In this document: piece by piece, positions 47,452-55,802 of the stretch
Layout of the letters: each line of letters starts with the position of its first letter
Position numbering within the stretch: the stretch's first letter is position 1
DNA from: Hyphomicrobiales bacterium
GTDB lineage: Bacteria > Pseudomonadota > Alphaproteobacteria > Rhizobiales > Rhodobiaceae
DNA length: 64,000 bases
NCBI GenBank assembly: GCA_002869065.1
Contig: PKTR01000006.1
Coordinates: forward strand, 1-64,000
Direction of reading: 5' to 3'
The notes under the pieces: model-generated
Seen by the model: only the letters and a program-made list of their open reading frames with translations
Database searches by the model: none
Told to the model about the DNA's origin: nothing
Translations under genes and position numbers: made by a program

Positions 47452-47694
47452 GTGCTCCGCCTGTTTGCGACCATCACCAAAATCGCTCTCGCCTCGATGC
47501 TGACGGGCGCCGTCTTGTCGGCGCTTGATATCAGCGCGGTCGAGATTCTGAGCGAGATCGGCCTGACGCCCGAACAGGTTTTCGAATGGCTGACAAAAGG
47601 GCTTGAATGGGCCGTGCCCAATATCGTGCTCGGCTCGATGGTGATCGTCCCTGTCTGGATCGTCATCTACCTCTTCCGCCCGCCTCGCGGCTGA
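47452..47694 (+). CDS. Small membrane protein (DUF6460-like)
   Basis: 80 residues from a GTG. Two hydrophobic helices (about 5-25 and 55-74) flank a short polar stretch; it ends VWIVIYLFRPPRG. The overall plan (helix, VEILSEIGLTPEQVFEWL, helix, IYLFRPP) resembles the DUF6460 proteins common in Hyphomicrobiales. Function is unknown. No strong ribosome site is visible, but the coding pattern and helices support it. Confidence 0.72.
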   Translation: MLRLFATITKIALASMLTGAVLSALDISAVEILSEIGLTPEQVFEWLTKGLEWAVPNIVLGSMVIVPVWIVIYLFRPPRG

Positions 47695-47880
47695 GTGAGC
47701 CTGGTCGCGTCCGTCCCGGTTGAGGCCGATCTGTCGCCTTTACGATAGTTTTTGTCAGCCTCGTGCCTTTGCGGCGGCGCCGGTCTTGCCTAGAACAGCG
47801 TCGGGATGATTCTCGCGCGCAGAGGTGCCTCCGGCTGCGCGGCGTCAGCACCCATTCGGAACCGTCGGGAGAAACAGCGC

Positions 47881-49272
47881 GTGGAGATCCTCCGCAAGCC
47901 GAGCCACCTCTTTGTCCTTGCCGCGATGGTTTTCGCCGGCCTGCTGCTGGTCAATACGCCGGCGTGGCTCGACGAAACGCAGGGTCGGACGCTTGCCATC
48001 GTCATCGTCGCGCTCAGCCTGTGGGGCACCAACGCTCTGCCGGGGTATCTGACGGCCTTCCTGTTCTTCCTGACCGCCATCCTGCTCAAGGTCGCGCCGC
48101 CGGCGACCGTGTTTTCCGGCTTTGCCTCGACCGCCATGTGGCTGAGCATCGGCGGCTTTGTCATCGGCATGGCGATCCGATCGACCGGCCTTGGCGCCAG
48201 CCTCGCCGCCTATCTCGGCCGCCGGCTGGAGACCAGCTACGCTCATCTGATCTGGGGCCTCTTGATCGTTTGCGTCCTGCTCGGCTTCATCATGCCGTCA
48301 TCGATCGGGCGCGCGGTGATGATGGTGCCGATCGGCATGGCGCTCGCCGATCGTTGCGGCTTCGCGCCGGGCTCCGTCGGCCGCACGGGCATCGCGCTCG
48401 CCGTCGCCTTCGGCTGCCATGTGCCGACCTTCGCGATCCTGCCCTCCAACGTGCCGAACATGGTGCTGATCGGCGCCGCCGACACGATCTACGGCCAGCA
48501 CCTCGCCTATACCGACTATCTCTTCCTGCATTTCCCGGTCTTGGGTGTCGTGAAGACGGTCGTGATCGGCGCGCTCATTCTGTGGCTCTTTCCCGCCCGC
48601 CCCGAACTGGCGATGACCGCCGCCGAGCCCGACAAGGCAGCGTCCGATCGCAAGGGGCAGGTGCGCCTTGCCGTCGTGCTTGCCGGCGCGCTCGGTCTGT
48701 GGCTGACCGACGCCTGGCACGGCATCAGCCCGGCCTGGGTCGGTCTCGGCGCCGCCTGTATCCTGCTCCTGCCACGCATCGGTCTCGTCGACGGCGAGAC
48801 CTTCGCCAAGGAAACCAATGTCGGCATGCTGTTCTTCATCGCCGGAGCGCTCGGGCTTGGCGCCGTGGTCAACAGCACCGGGCTCGGCACCGCGATTGCC
48901 GGCCAGATCGAAACCTGGCTGCCGCTCGACCCGGGCGCCGATTTCGTCAATTTCCTGTCGCTCGCCGGACTTTCCTTCGTCACCGGGCTCGGCACCACCT
49001 TGCCCGGTATTCCCGCCGTGCTGACTCCGATGGCCGGCGATCTCGCCAACCAGACCGGCTTCGTCCTCTATACGGTGCTGATGACACAGGTGATCGGCTT
49101 CTCGACCATCCTGTTCCCCTACCAGTCGCCGCCGCTGATGGTTGGCATGCATCTGGCGAACGAGCCGGTGCAGATCCTGCTGCGCATCACCGTCCCGCTG
49201 ACCATCATCACGTTGCTGGTGTTGGTGCCGCTCGATTTCCTGTGGTGGCGCCTGCTTGGCCTGTTCGGCTGA
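47881..49272 (+). CDS. SLC13/DASS-type anion symporter
   Basis: 463 residues from the GTG at 47881, which has GGGAGA 8 bases upstream; an ATG at 47806 is in frame but adds a basic non-membrane tail. Eleven to twelve helices are seen. The two inverted repeats carry the substrate loops MPSSIGRAVMMVPIG and GLGTTLPGIPAVLTPM, in place of the usual SNT motifs (the second is TTL). The family imports dicarboxylates, citrate or sulfate with Na+. The atypical loops make the substrate uncertain. Confidence 0.85.
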   Translation: MEILRKPSHLFVLAAMVFAGLLLVNTPAWLDETQGRTLAIVIVALSLWGTNALPGYLTAFLFFLTAILLKVAPPATVFSGFASTAMWLSIGGFVIGMAIRSTGLGASLAAYLGRRLETSYAHLIWGLLIVCVLLGFIMPSSIGRAVMMVPIGMALADRCGFAPGSVGRTGIALAVAFGCHVPTFAILPSNVPNMVLIGAADTIYGQHLAYTDYLFLHFPVLGVVKTVVIGALILWLFPARPELAMTAAEPDKAASDRKGQVRLAVVLAGALGLWLTDAWHGISPAWVGLGAACILLLPRIGLVDGETFAKETNVGMLFFIAGALGLGAVVNSTGLGTAIAGQIETWLPLDPGADFVNFLSLAGLSFVTGLGTTLPGIPAVLTPMAGDLANQTGFVLYTVLMTQVIGFSTILFPYQSPPLMVGMHLANEPVQILLRITVPLTIITLLVLVPLDFLWWRLLGLFG

Positions 49273-49292
49273 CAGCCACGCCGGAAACGCAA

Positions 49293-49313
49293 CGGGCCGC
49301 CAGTGGCGGCCCG
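49293..49313. terminator. GC-rich hairpin between convergent genes
   Basis: CGGGCCGCC pairs with GGCGGCCCG (9 bp) around AGT. There is no U-tract, so it may act as an mRNA 3' stabiliser rather than an intrinsic terminator. Confidence 0.5.
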
Positions 49314-49341
49314 CGAAATCGCAGATACCGTCGAAGGGAGC

Positions 49342-52300
49342 TCAGTCCGCCAGCACCCGCGTCGTCGGGAAGGCGATCTGCGCGAGCGTGCCCCTGCCGG
49401 CCTCCGAGGAAATCGTGAAGCTTGCCCGGTTGGCTTCGACCAGCGCCTTGGTCAGCGGCAGGCCAAGTCCGGTGCCGCCGCCGCGCCGCGCCGTGTTGAG
49501 CTGGCGGAACGGCTCCATCGCGCTGGCGAGATCCTTGTCTTCGATGCCGATCCCGGTGTCGCGCACCCGGATCATCACCTCGCCGCTATCTTCCAGCGCC
49601 GTCGACACGATCACCTGACCGCCCGAGACGTTGAACTTGATGGCGTTGGACAACAGGTTCAACACGATCTGACGCAGGCTGCGCGCGTCGGCGACGATCT
49701 TCGGCACCGCGCTCGACAGGCTGGTGCGGATGATCACCCGCTCGCGGTTGGCGCGCGGCTGTGTCAGCGCGACGCATTCCTGGATGATGTCGTTGGCCGA
49801 CACCGCCTCGAAGCTGAGGTCGAGCTTGCCGGCCTCGACCCGCGTCAGGTCGACGAGGTCGTTGATGAGGCACATGATCTGCGTGCCCGACGCGTGGATA
49901 TCGCGCAGATAATCGCGGTAGCGCTCATTGCCGACCGGCCCGAAACGCTCCTCCATCATCACTTCCGAGAAGCCGATGATGGCGTTGAGCGGCGTCCGCA
50001 CCTCAAGGCTGATCTTGGCGAGGAAATCGGACTTCTGCGAACTGGCGTCGTCGGCATGGCGCTTCGCGCTCGTCAGTTCCTCTTCCGCCCGCTTCCACTG
50101 GGTGATGTCGCGCAGCACCGCGCAAAACTTGCCCGTCGTGCCGTGGTTGAGCCGGCCGATCGTCATGAACAGCGGAATGAGCCCGCCGCCGGAGACTTCG
50201 CCGATCACCTCGCGCCCGTCATTGAGCACGCTGGCGACACCGTTGCGGGCCAGACCGTCGAGATAGTCTGTCGCCGTGCGCCGGCTTTCCGGGGCCAGGA
50301 ACCGCGCCAGGGTCTCGCCGATCATGTCGGTGCGGTCGGTGCCGAAGAGCGCTTCCGCGCTGCGGTTGACGCCGAGGATCAGGCCTTCGCCATCAAGCAT
50401 CAGCACACCGTCGGTGGCGGTGTCGATGATGGTCTCGAGTTCCTCGACCCGGTGGCTCAGATAGGTGGCGCTGCGCTCAGCGGGCGCGCCGGCGGGCGGT
50501 TCGCTCTGGTCGGTAGCCAGACCGGCAGCTGCGGAGCCTGCAGCGGCTGCCGCAGCCGTCGTGGCGGTATCAGGCGCAGCGGTGCGCTCGGCCGGACGGA
50601 ACGACATCATCAGCGCGTTGCCGCCGTTCCACGGCACCGCGTGCAGCCGCACCACGGCCGACACCTTTTCGCCATCGCGGCGGCGGATCGGCATCTTGCG
50701 ATCGGACTCGCTCTCGTCGCCGGTCTCTTCCCATTCTTCCGGGTCGACGAACAGAGCGTCGAGCCCGCCTGCGGACGCAAGCCCCGCGCCGGTGTCGTAA
50801 CCGGTCAGGTCGAGCATCGGCTGGTTGACGTAGAGAACGTCGTGATCACGCGCGATCAGCACGCCGATCGGCAGCCGGTCGAGCAGGGTCGGGTCAATCG
50901 GCTGCGGCTTGCCGGCGGCAAAGGCCGAGGGCAGCGTGACGACCTTGTCCTCGTCTTCGCCAGTCGGCTCATCCGCCTGCGTGTCTTCGTCGTCACCCTC
51001 GAGCCGCGCGCCGAGCAGGCTGGCGATCTGCTTGAAGGCTTCGCGCTCGGGCCGTGACAGATCGTGCGCGTCGGTGATCTGCTTGGTGTGCTGGTCGGAG
51101 AGCATCACCACGTTCGGCGGGGCCGGCAGCGCGGCATTCGGGTCGGGCATGGCAAAGACCGGCTTCTCGACGGCCGGCGGGGCAAGCGACTGGTCGGCCT
51201 CGCCCTCGTCAGCGATCTCTGGACTGTCCGCAGGCTCTTCGTCGTCGGACTCATCGTCCGCCCGCGCCTCGTCGAGTTTGCCCGCTGTCGCCTCTTGCTC
51301 GCGGGCGTCGGCGCCCTCGCTCTCCACCTCGGAAGTGTCGGTTGCCACGGCGGTTTCGACCTGTTCTTCGGCCTCGCCCGTATCTTCGCTTGCCGGGTTT
51401 GCCGGTGCGGCTTCGGCAGGCGCGACGGACTCGGCTTCCGACTCGCGCAGGAACGCCGCGATGTTTTCCATGCCGCGCTCGTAGTCTGCGGTAACCGTCG
51501 GGTTCGCGATCGCTTCGGCTTCAGCAGGCGCGTCCGCAGCCGCTTCTTCGGGCGTCTCATCGCCGTCCGTTGTGTCGTCGAAGGAGCGCTCGATCGGTTC
51601 GATGGTCCTGGCTTCCGGATGCGCCGCGTCGGTGTTTGAAACCTCGCTCTCGCCGGCGGAGCCCGCGTCGCGGGCATCGCTGTCGGCGGAAATGTCCGGC
51701 TCGGTTTTGAGAGCGTCGGAAACCGGGGCTTCGGTCTCTACGACCGGCTCGGCTTCATCCGAAACGACCTCCGCCTCCGCCATGTCGTCACCGCTCTGAG
51801 GCGTGGCCTCGGCAGTCTCGGCGAACTCGCTGGCCTCTGCGGGCTGAACGGCTTCTCCCGGCTGGTCCGCGATGCCCGGCTCGCCCGACTGTCCGTCGCT
51901 GGCTTCGCTTTCCGTCGGCGTCAGCGGCAGGCTGCGCGACCACAATTCGGCAGCACCGGACCCGATGGCCGGGCGATGCGGCTCGACCGGGTGCTTGTCT
52001 TCCACCGTGCTGAACAGATCGGGCTCGGCGTCCGAGGAGACATCGACTTCGGGCCCGACATCCTCGGTGCGTACGTGCTCAGCCTCAGCGTCGTCGGATG
52101 GGATTTCTCCGGTGTCGCTGTCGATGATGTACTCGGACACAAGGTCCGCCGCTTCCATCTCACCATCGGCGACCGGCGCTTCAACGCTGCTGTCGTCCAC
52201 GCCCTCGGGCGCCGTCTCCAGGTGAGCGGAGAGAAACGCCCCGGCGGCGAGGATCGCCGCGCCCGCGCCAGCAGTCGCGGCGGTGATGGGGCTTGCGCCT

Positions 52301-53835
52301 TCACTGCTGTCTTCGGCCGGGATCATGGGGTCCTCGGCAATCCCGCCCGGTTCGACCAGCGCTTCACCGTCGCGGGCAACCAGAACCAGCTCCGGGGTCT
52401 TTTTCTCGCTGGAAGTTTCGTTTTCGTCCGGCGTCTCCGGCGTGCTGGCCTCCATAGTCCGGCAGACGCCGAAACCGCGGAAGCCTTCGAAAGTCCGCTT
52501 GTGGCCGAAGGCGGGCAGGGCGGCGAGATCGACCGGCACGCGCAAATCCGTGCCGTCGACCGGCCAGTCGATGGTAACCCCGCTCCAGGTGTCGCAACGC
52601 GCCAGCGCCCGCGCCACCTTGCCGTCGCGGTCGATATCGAATTCGGCGGCAATTTCGGCCCAGCTGCGCCCGACCAGATCGGCGGCGCGCGGCCCGACGG
52701 CGGCGGCCAGTTCCGTGCTGACATAGGTGAAGCGGCTTTCGACATCCATTTGCCAAACGAAGCGGGCGGGGCGGTCGCCCGGCACGAAAACGAAGTGCGG
52801 CTCCGAGCTGTCTTCATTGCCGTCGGAGGTCTTCCCCTCCTCGGCGTCTCCCTCAGCAACCGCATCGCCGTCCGTCGCCGCGCTCTCCGGTTCGTCCGTC
52901 ATCTCGGCAACCGGAGAGTCGCCCGGCCGTTCCTCGTCGAGGGATGCACCGGACGTGAATTCTTCCGACGTCATCGCCGCGTCCTGCGCGGCTTCTTCGT
53001 CGGCACCGGGGATGTCTTCGGCTACGCCCGGGGCGACGCCTTCTGAAGCACTTTCCCCATCGTCGGCACCTTCAGACAGGATCGCGGTTCCCGTGGCAAG
53101 TACACCGGCGGTTCCGGCGACGATGGCGCTTTCGTCCAAAACTTCGGCTTCATCGGCCACGAGGGTTTCTGCCTCTGCAGCTTCGTCGGCGGCGTCTTCG
53201 GTGACGATGTCGCCGGCAAGCACGATGCTGTGCCCGAGGCTGCCGAAGGCATGCTTTGCCAGAATGCGGGTCCGGTCGCCGAGCGTGATGCGCTCGACGT
53301 TTTCTAGGCGTCCGCCCGCGGCGTCCAGCGCTTCCGACAGTGCGCCGGCAAAACGCGCGTCGGCGGTCGCAACGAAATGGCCGTCGGCATCGACGAGCGC
53401 AAAAGGTCCGTCGCCGAACGAGTCGAAATCGGCCCGCACACGCGCCGCGCCGTCACTGGCCGAATCGGTGCCGGCCTCAAGGCCGTGCCCGATCACCGCG
53501 CGCCGGTCGTTGCCGAGCGCCACGCCCTGGCACACGGCCATCAGGTTGAGCGGCTTCAGGCCGCGGAAATAGCGTAGACGGGCAAGGCTCGGCGCGCTGT
53601 TCGAGACGGCGACACGGGCGATGTGGCTGGCGGCGGCATCGCGCGGCAGCTCACGAGCGCGCAAATCGGCCAGCGACTTCGCGCCGAACGTCTGCACCCC
53701 GGCCGTGTTCGCCCACAGGATGTGGCGGCCGTCGTCGCTCCACAGCCAGACCGGGCGCTCATCGCCGATCAGCGCGGAAAGCGCATCGCCGGACAGGATC
53801 TCGGCGGGGGAAAAGGTCACTTCACTCGTCATCAT
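49342..53835 (-). CDS. Giant PAS sensor histidine kinase with histidine-to-leucine change in the H-box
   Basis: 1497 residues with no signal or clear membrane span. PAS-like domains occur at about 20-75, 355-450, 980-1060 and 1130-1250. Between them lie long low-complexity acidic Ala/Glu/Asp-rich linkers (about 200-345 and 460-900). The C-terminal HisKA domain reads FLAKISLEVRTPLNAIIGFSEVM: Leu1277 (codon CTT at 50005-50007) stands where the phosphorylated His belongs. The HATPase domain keeps its N-box (LLSNAIKFN), DTGIGI and GGGTGLGL. The layout resembles cell-cycle kinases PleC/PdhS/DivL of alphaproteobacteria; DivL also lacks the His (Tyr). It may therefore be a signalling pseudokinase or phosphatase-type scaffold. 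Confidence 0.92.
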   Translation of the reverse strand: MMTSEVTFSPAEILSGDALSALIGDERPVWLWSDDGRHILWANTAGVQTFGAKSLADLRARELPRDAAASHIARVAVSNSAPSLARLRYFRGLKPLNLMAVCQGVALGNDRRAVIGHGLEAGTDSASDGAARVRADFDSFGDGPFALVDADGHFVATADARFAGALSEALDAAGGRLENVERITLGDRTRILAKHAFGSLGHSIVLAGDIVTEDAADEAAEAETLVADEAEVLDESAIVAGTAGVLATGTAILSEGADDGESASEGVAPGVAEDIPGADEEAAQDAAMTSEEFTSGASLDEERPGDSPVAEMTDEPESAATDGDAVAEGDAEEGKTSDGNEDSSEPHFVFVPGDRPARFVWQMDVESRFTYVSTELAAAVGPRAADLVGRSWAEIAAEFDIDRDGKVARALARCDTWSGVTIDWPVDGTDLRVPVDLAALPAFGHKRTFEGFRGFGVCRTMEASTPETPDENETSSEKKTPELVLVARDGEALVEPGGIAEDPMIPAEDSSEGASPITAATAGAGAAILAAGAFLSAHLETAPEGVDDSSVEAPVADGEMEAADLVSEYIIDSDTGEIPSDDAEAEHVRTEDVGPEVDVSSDAEPDLFSTVEDKHPVEPHRPAIGSGAAELWSRSLPLTPTESEASDGQSGEPGIADQPGEAVQPAEASEFAETAEATPQSGDDMAEAEVVSDEAEPVVETEAPVSDALKTEPDISADSDARDAGSAGESEVSNTDAAHPEARTIEPIERSFDDTTDGDETPEEAAADAPAEAEAIANPTVTADYERGMENIAAFLRESEAESVAPAEAAPANPASEDTGEAEEQVETAVATDTSEVESEGADAREQEATAGKLDEARADDESDDEEPADSPEIADEGEADQSLAPPAVEKPVFAMPDPNAALPAPPNVVMLSDQHTKQITDAHDLSRPEREAFKQIASLLGARLEGDDEDTQADEPTGEDEDKVVTLPSAFAAGKPQPIDPTLLDRLPIGVLIARDHDVLYVNQPMLDLTGYDTGAGLASAGGLDALFVDPEEWEETGDESESDRKMPIRRRDGEKVSAVVRLHAVPWNGGNALMMSFRPAERTAAPDTATTAAAAAAGSAAAGLATDQSEPPAGAPAERSATYLSHRVEELETIIDTATDGVLMLDGEGLILGVNRSAEALFGTDRTDMIGETLARFLAPESRRTATDYLDGLARNGVASVLNDGREVIGEVSGGGLIPLFMTIGRLNHGTTGKFCAVLRDITQWKRAEEELTSAKRHADDASSQKSDFLAKISLEVRTPLNAIIGFSEVMMEERFGPVGNERYRDYLRDIHASGTQIMCLINDLVDLTRVEAGKLDLSFEAVSANDIIQECVALTQPRANRERVIIRTSLSSAVPKIVADARSLRQIVLNLLSNAIKFNVSGGQVIVSTALEDSGEVMIRVRDTGIGIEDKDLASAMEPFRQLNTARRGGGTGLGLPLTKALVEANRASFTISSEAGRGTLAQIAFPTTRVLAD

Positions 53836-54156
53836 GTCGACCCGTCGGTTCGGGCTGTGCCGCGCCTCGAAAACACGGCGAAAGCATGTGTTTCCCGGCA
53901 GGAAATTTACACTTTTTTAATATCTGTAATCGGCAACAACGTCCATTCTGTGATGGCCTTTGCCGCACTCGACATGCGGTTACGGTAAACGGCGAAATGT
54001 CCGTCCGGGTACGGCACGTGGAGCCACACTTGCAACGCAATGCTGGGGCCACTACCTATGTTGCAGTGCAGCAAACTTCGTGTTACTGTATTGATGAAAA
54101 AGTAGGCAGCCGACCCGTCGGCGTGCCGCGGGCCATATGCGCATGGAGGACAGGGC
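53836..54156. other. 321-bp divergent control region before the first phasin
   Basis: No gene is visible. It holds two TTGC-N3-GCA-type sites (see 54030-54074) and serves the divergent kinase and phasin promoters. Confidence 0.6.
54030..54074. promoter_or_regulatory. PhaR-like sites upstream of the first phasin
   Basis: TTGC-AAC-GCAA at 54030-54040 is a perfect palindrome. TTGC-AGT-GCAG at 54061-54071 is a near copy that continues into GCAA at 54074. PhaR, the repressor of PHB-granule genes, is known to bind TGC-N3-GCA-type palindromes; the same motif recurs before the second phasin. Confidence 0.65.
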
Positions 54157-54558
54157 ATGGCGACGATGAAGACCCCGAATTTTGAAGTTCCCGAGCAGAT
54201 GCGGGAGTTTGCCGAAACGAGCGTCGACAAGGCGCGTTCGGCGTTTGACGAGTTCATGGCTTCGGCCCAGAAGGCGGCGTCGACGGTCGAGGAATCGACC
54301 ACCGCGATGCAGTCGGGCGCGGTCGACCTCAGCCGCAAGGCGATGAGCTTTGCCGAAGAAAACGTCGCGAACAGCTTCGATTTCGCTCAGAAGATGATCC
54401 GTGCCAGGGACCCGCAGGAAATCCTGCAGCTTCAGACCGAGTTTCTGCGCTCGCAGATGACGGCGCTCGGCGAACAGACCCGCGCGATGGGCGAGGCCGC
54501 CACCAAGACCGCCTCCGACGCCGCCAAGAGCGCGTCCGAAATGGTCAAGCCGAAGTAA
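54157..54558 (+). CDS. Phasin family protein
   Basis: 133 residues, almost entirely amphipathic helix. The phasin_2 core is visible in EQMREFAETSVDKARSAFDEFMASA and AQKMIRARDPQEILQLQTEFLRSQMTALGEQTRAMGEAATK. The C-terminus is Lys/Ala-rich, ending MVKPK. Phasins coat polyhydroxyalkanoate granules and control their number and size. PhaR-like sites precede it and a terminator follows. A second phasin gene lies immediately downstream. Confidence 0.92.
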   Translation: MATMKTPNFEVPEQMREFAETSVDKARSAFDEFMASAQKAASTVEESTTAMQSGAVDLSRKAMSFAEENVANSFDFAQKMIRARDPQEILQLQTEFLRSQMTALGEQTRAMGEAATKTASDAAKSASEMVKPK

Positions 54559-54602
54559 GGCAGATACCGCGTTAAAGGCGGATGCCGACAGGCATTTAAT
54601 TG

Positions 54603-54633
54603 AAGCCGGCCCTTTCTCGGGGGCCGGCTTTTT
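54603..54633 (+). terminator. Rho-independent terminator of the first phasin gene
   Basis: AAGCCGGCCC pairs with GGGCCGGCTT (10 bp) around TTTCTCGG and is followed by TTT. Confidence 0.88.
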
Positions 54634-54677
54634 CCATTCTGGTCACGGCACGAGTTATTGTGCACCGCAAAAAAATG

Positions 54678-54688
54678 TTGCAATGCAA
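54678..54688. promoter_or_regulatory. PhaR-like site upstream of the second phasin
   Basis: TTGC-AAT-GCAA is a perfect palindrome with 3-base spacer, matching the sites before the first phasin. It lies 72 bases before the start codon. Confidence 0.65.
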
Positions 54689-54759
54689 AAACCGCTGCGC
54701 TATATAGGAAGCAAGAGATTGGTAGCGCCCCGCACCACCCCTGAATGGGAGATATGACG

Positions 54760-55281
54760 ATGGCTGAAGTGAAATCCGTTTCCGCGGCGAAGAGCAAGAC
54801 GGCGAAGCCGGCGGCCCCCAAGGCCAAAGCCTCCAAGCCCTCCACCACAGAGGATGTGTTTGACATGTCGATGCCCGAAGTGCCCGCAATCATGCAGGAA
54901 ATGGCCGAAAAGAGCGTCGCTCAGGCCAAGGATACCTACGAGAAGATCCGCGTTGCCGCCGAAGAGGCGACCGACCTGATGGAAGACAGCTACGAGTCGG
55001 CGCGCCAGACCACCATCGGCTTCAATCTGAAGGCGATCGACACGGTCAAGACGAACTCCGATGCAACCTTCGAATTCATGAAGGAACTGCTCGGCGCCAA
55101 GTCGCTCGCCGAAGCGATCGAGCTGCAGTCGTCCTTCGTGCGTGAGCAGTTCGATGTCTTCTCGGCCCAGGCCAAGGACATGCAGGACCTGGCCACCAAG
55201 GCGCTCGCCGAAGCCGGTGAGCCGATGAAGGACATGTTCGACAAGGCCATGAAGGACATGGCGCAGTTCAAGGTGGCGTAA
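54760..55281 (+). CDS. Phasin family protein with basic N-terminal extension
   Basis: 173 residues from the ATG at 54760, placed 7 bases after GGGAGA; ATGs at 54745 and 54754 are in frame but overlap that site. The first 35 residues are Lys/Ala/Pro-rich (KSKTAKPAAPKAKASKP), like a histone-type tail, then phasin helices follow (VAQAKDTYEKIRVAAEEATDLMEDSYESARQ, ELQSSFVREQFDVFSAQAKDMQDLATKA). Basic tails of this kind link granules to DNA in some PhaF-like phasins; whether that happens here is inference. It has its own promoter site and terminator. Confidence 0.92.
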   Translation: MAEVKSVSAAKSKTAKPAAPKAKASKPSTTEDVFDMSMPEVPAIMQEMAEKSVAQAKDTYEKIRVAAEEATDLMEDSYESARQTTIGFNLKAIDTVKTNSDATFEFMKELLGAKSLAEAIELQSSFVREQFDVFSAQAKDMQDLATKALAEAGEPMKDMFDKAMKDMAQFKVA

Positions 55282-55402
55282 GCCTCCCGAACGCCCGGCG
55301 CGGTTCATGCATTGCCGCGCCGAGCGAGACCTGATCCGGGACCTGGTGGTGTCGAGACCGGCGCCACCGGAACCGACCGGATAGTTCCTCCCAAGAACAC
55401 CG

Positions 55403-55438
55403 AATGCCCGAGGCACCGCCTCGGGCATTTCGGTTTTG
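55403..55438 (+). terminator. Terminator downstream of the second phasin
   Basis: AATGCCCGAGGC pairs with GCCTCGGGCATT (12 bp) around ACC, then TCGGTTTT. It lies about 120 bases after the phasin stop. Nothing else is seen in the 356-base gap between phasin and tRNA-His. Confidence 0.82.
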
Positions 55439-55637
55439 AAGGCCGAATTTGTCCGGGCGATTTTTCGCGGATCGGAGCTTTTCGTTCTCTGCCGTCGACC
55501 AGGGGCGGTGCGAAGGCCGCAGACACCGCAGAAAACTGCGCTTCTCCGGTCATGTACAAATTGCCGCAAGGTTTTGCGCAAGCCCTCTTGAAATGACCGC
55601 GATTTGTTCATAGTGTCCCGCCGATTACGGGACCTGT

Positions 55638-55714
55638 GCAGCTGTAGCTCAGTTGGTTAGAGCGCCGGATTGTGGATCCGGAGGTCGTTGGTTCGACCCC
55701 AACCAGCTGTACCA
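55638..55714 (+). tRNA. tRNA-His (GTG anticodon)
   Basis: A full 77-nt cloverleaf including encoded CCA. Acceptor GCAGCTG/CAGCTGT has a G1-U72 wobble pair. D-arm GCTC/GAGC, anticodon stem CCGGA/TCCGG with loop TTGTGGA (anticodon GTG), variable AGGTC, and T-arm GTTGG/CCAAC with TTCGACC follow. The discriminator is A73 and the base before G1 is T, so the usual G-1:C73 histidine identity pair is missing, as is known for alphaproteobacteria. Confidence 0.97.
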
Positions 55715-55802
55715 TCCCGTAACGAGCACCCTTTCCGAACACGGTGACAGCTTCACCCCTGCGGGGACACCCGCGGGCGCGGCGGTGCGCGCGGCTATCG
55801 AC

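Noticed and set aside
47763-49418. Alternative plus frame over the SLC13 transporter
   Set aside because: It is Arg/Pro-rich with no membrane helices, while the chosen frame gives a full transporter with ribosome site.
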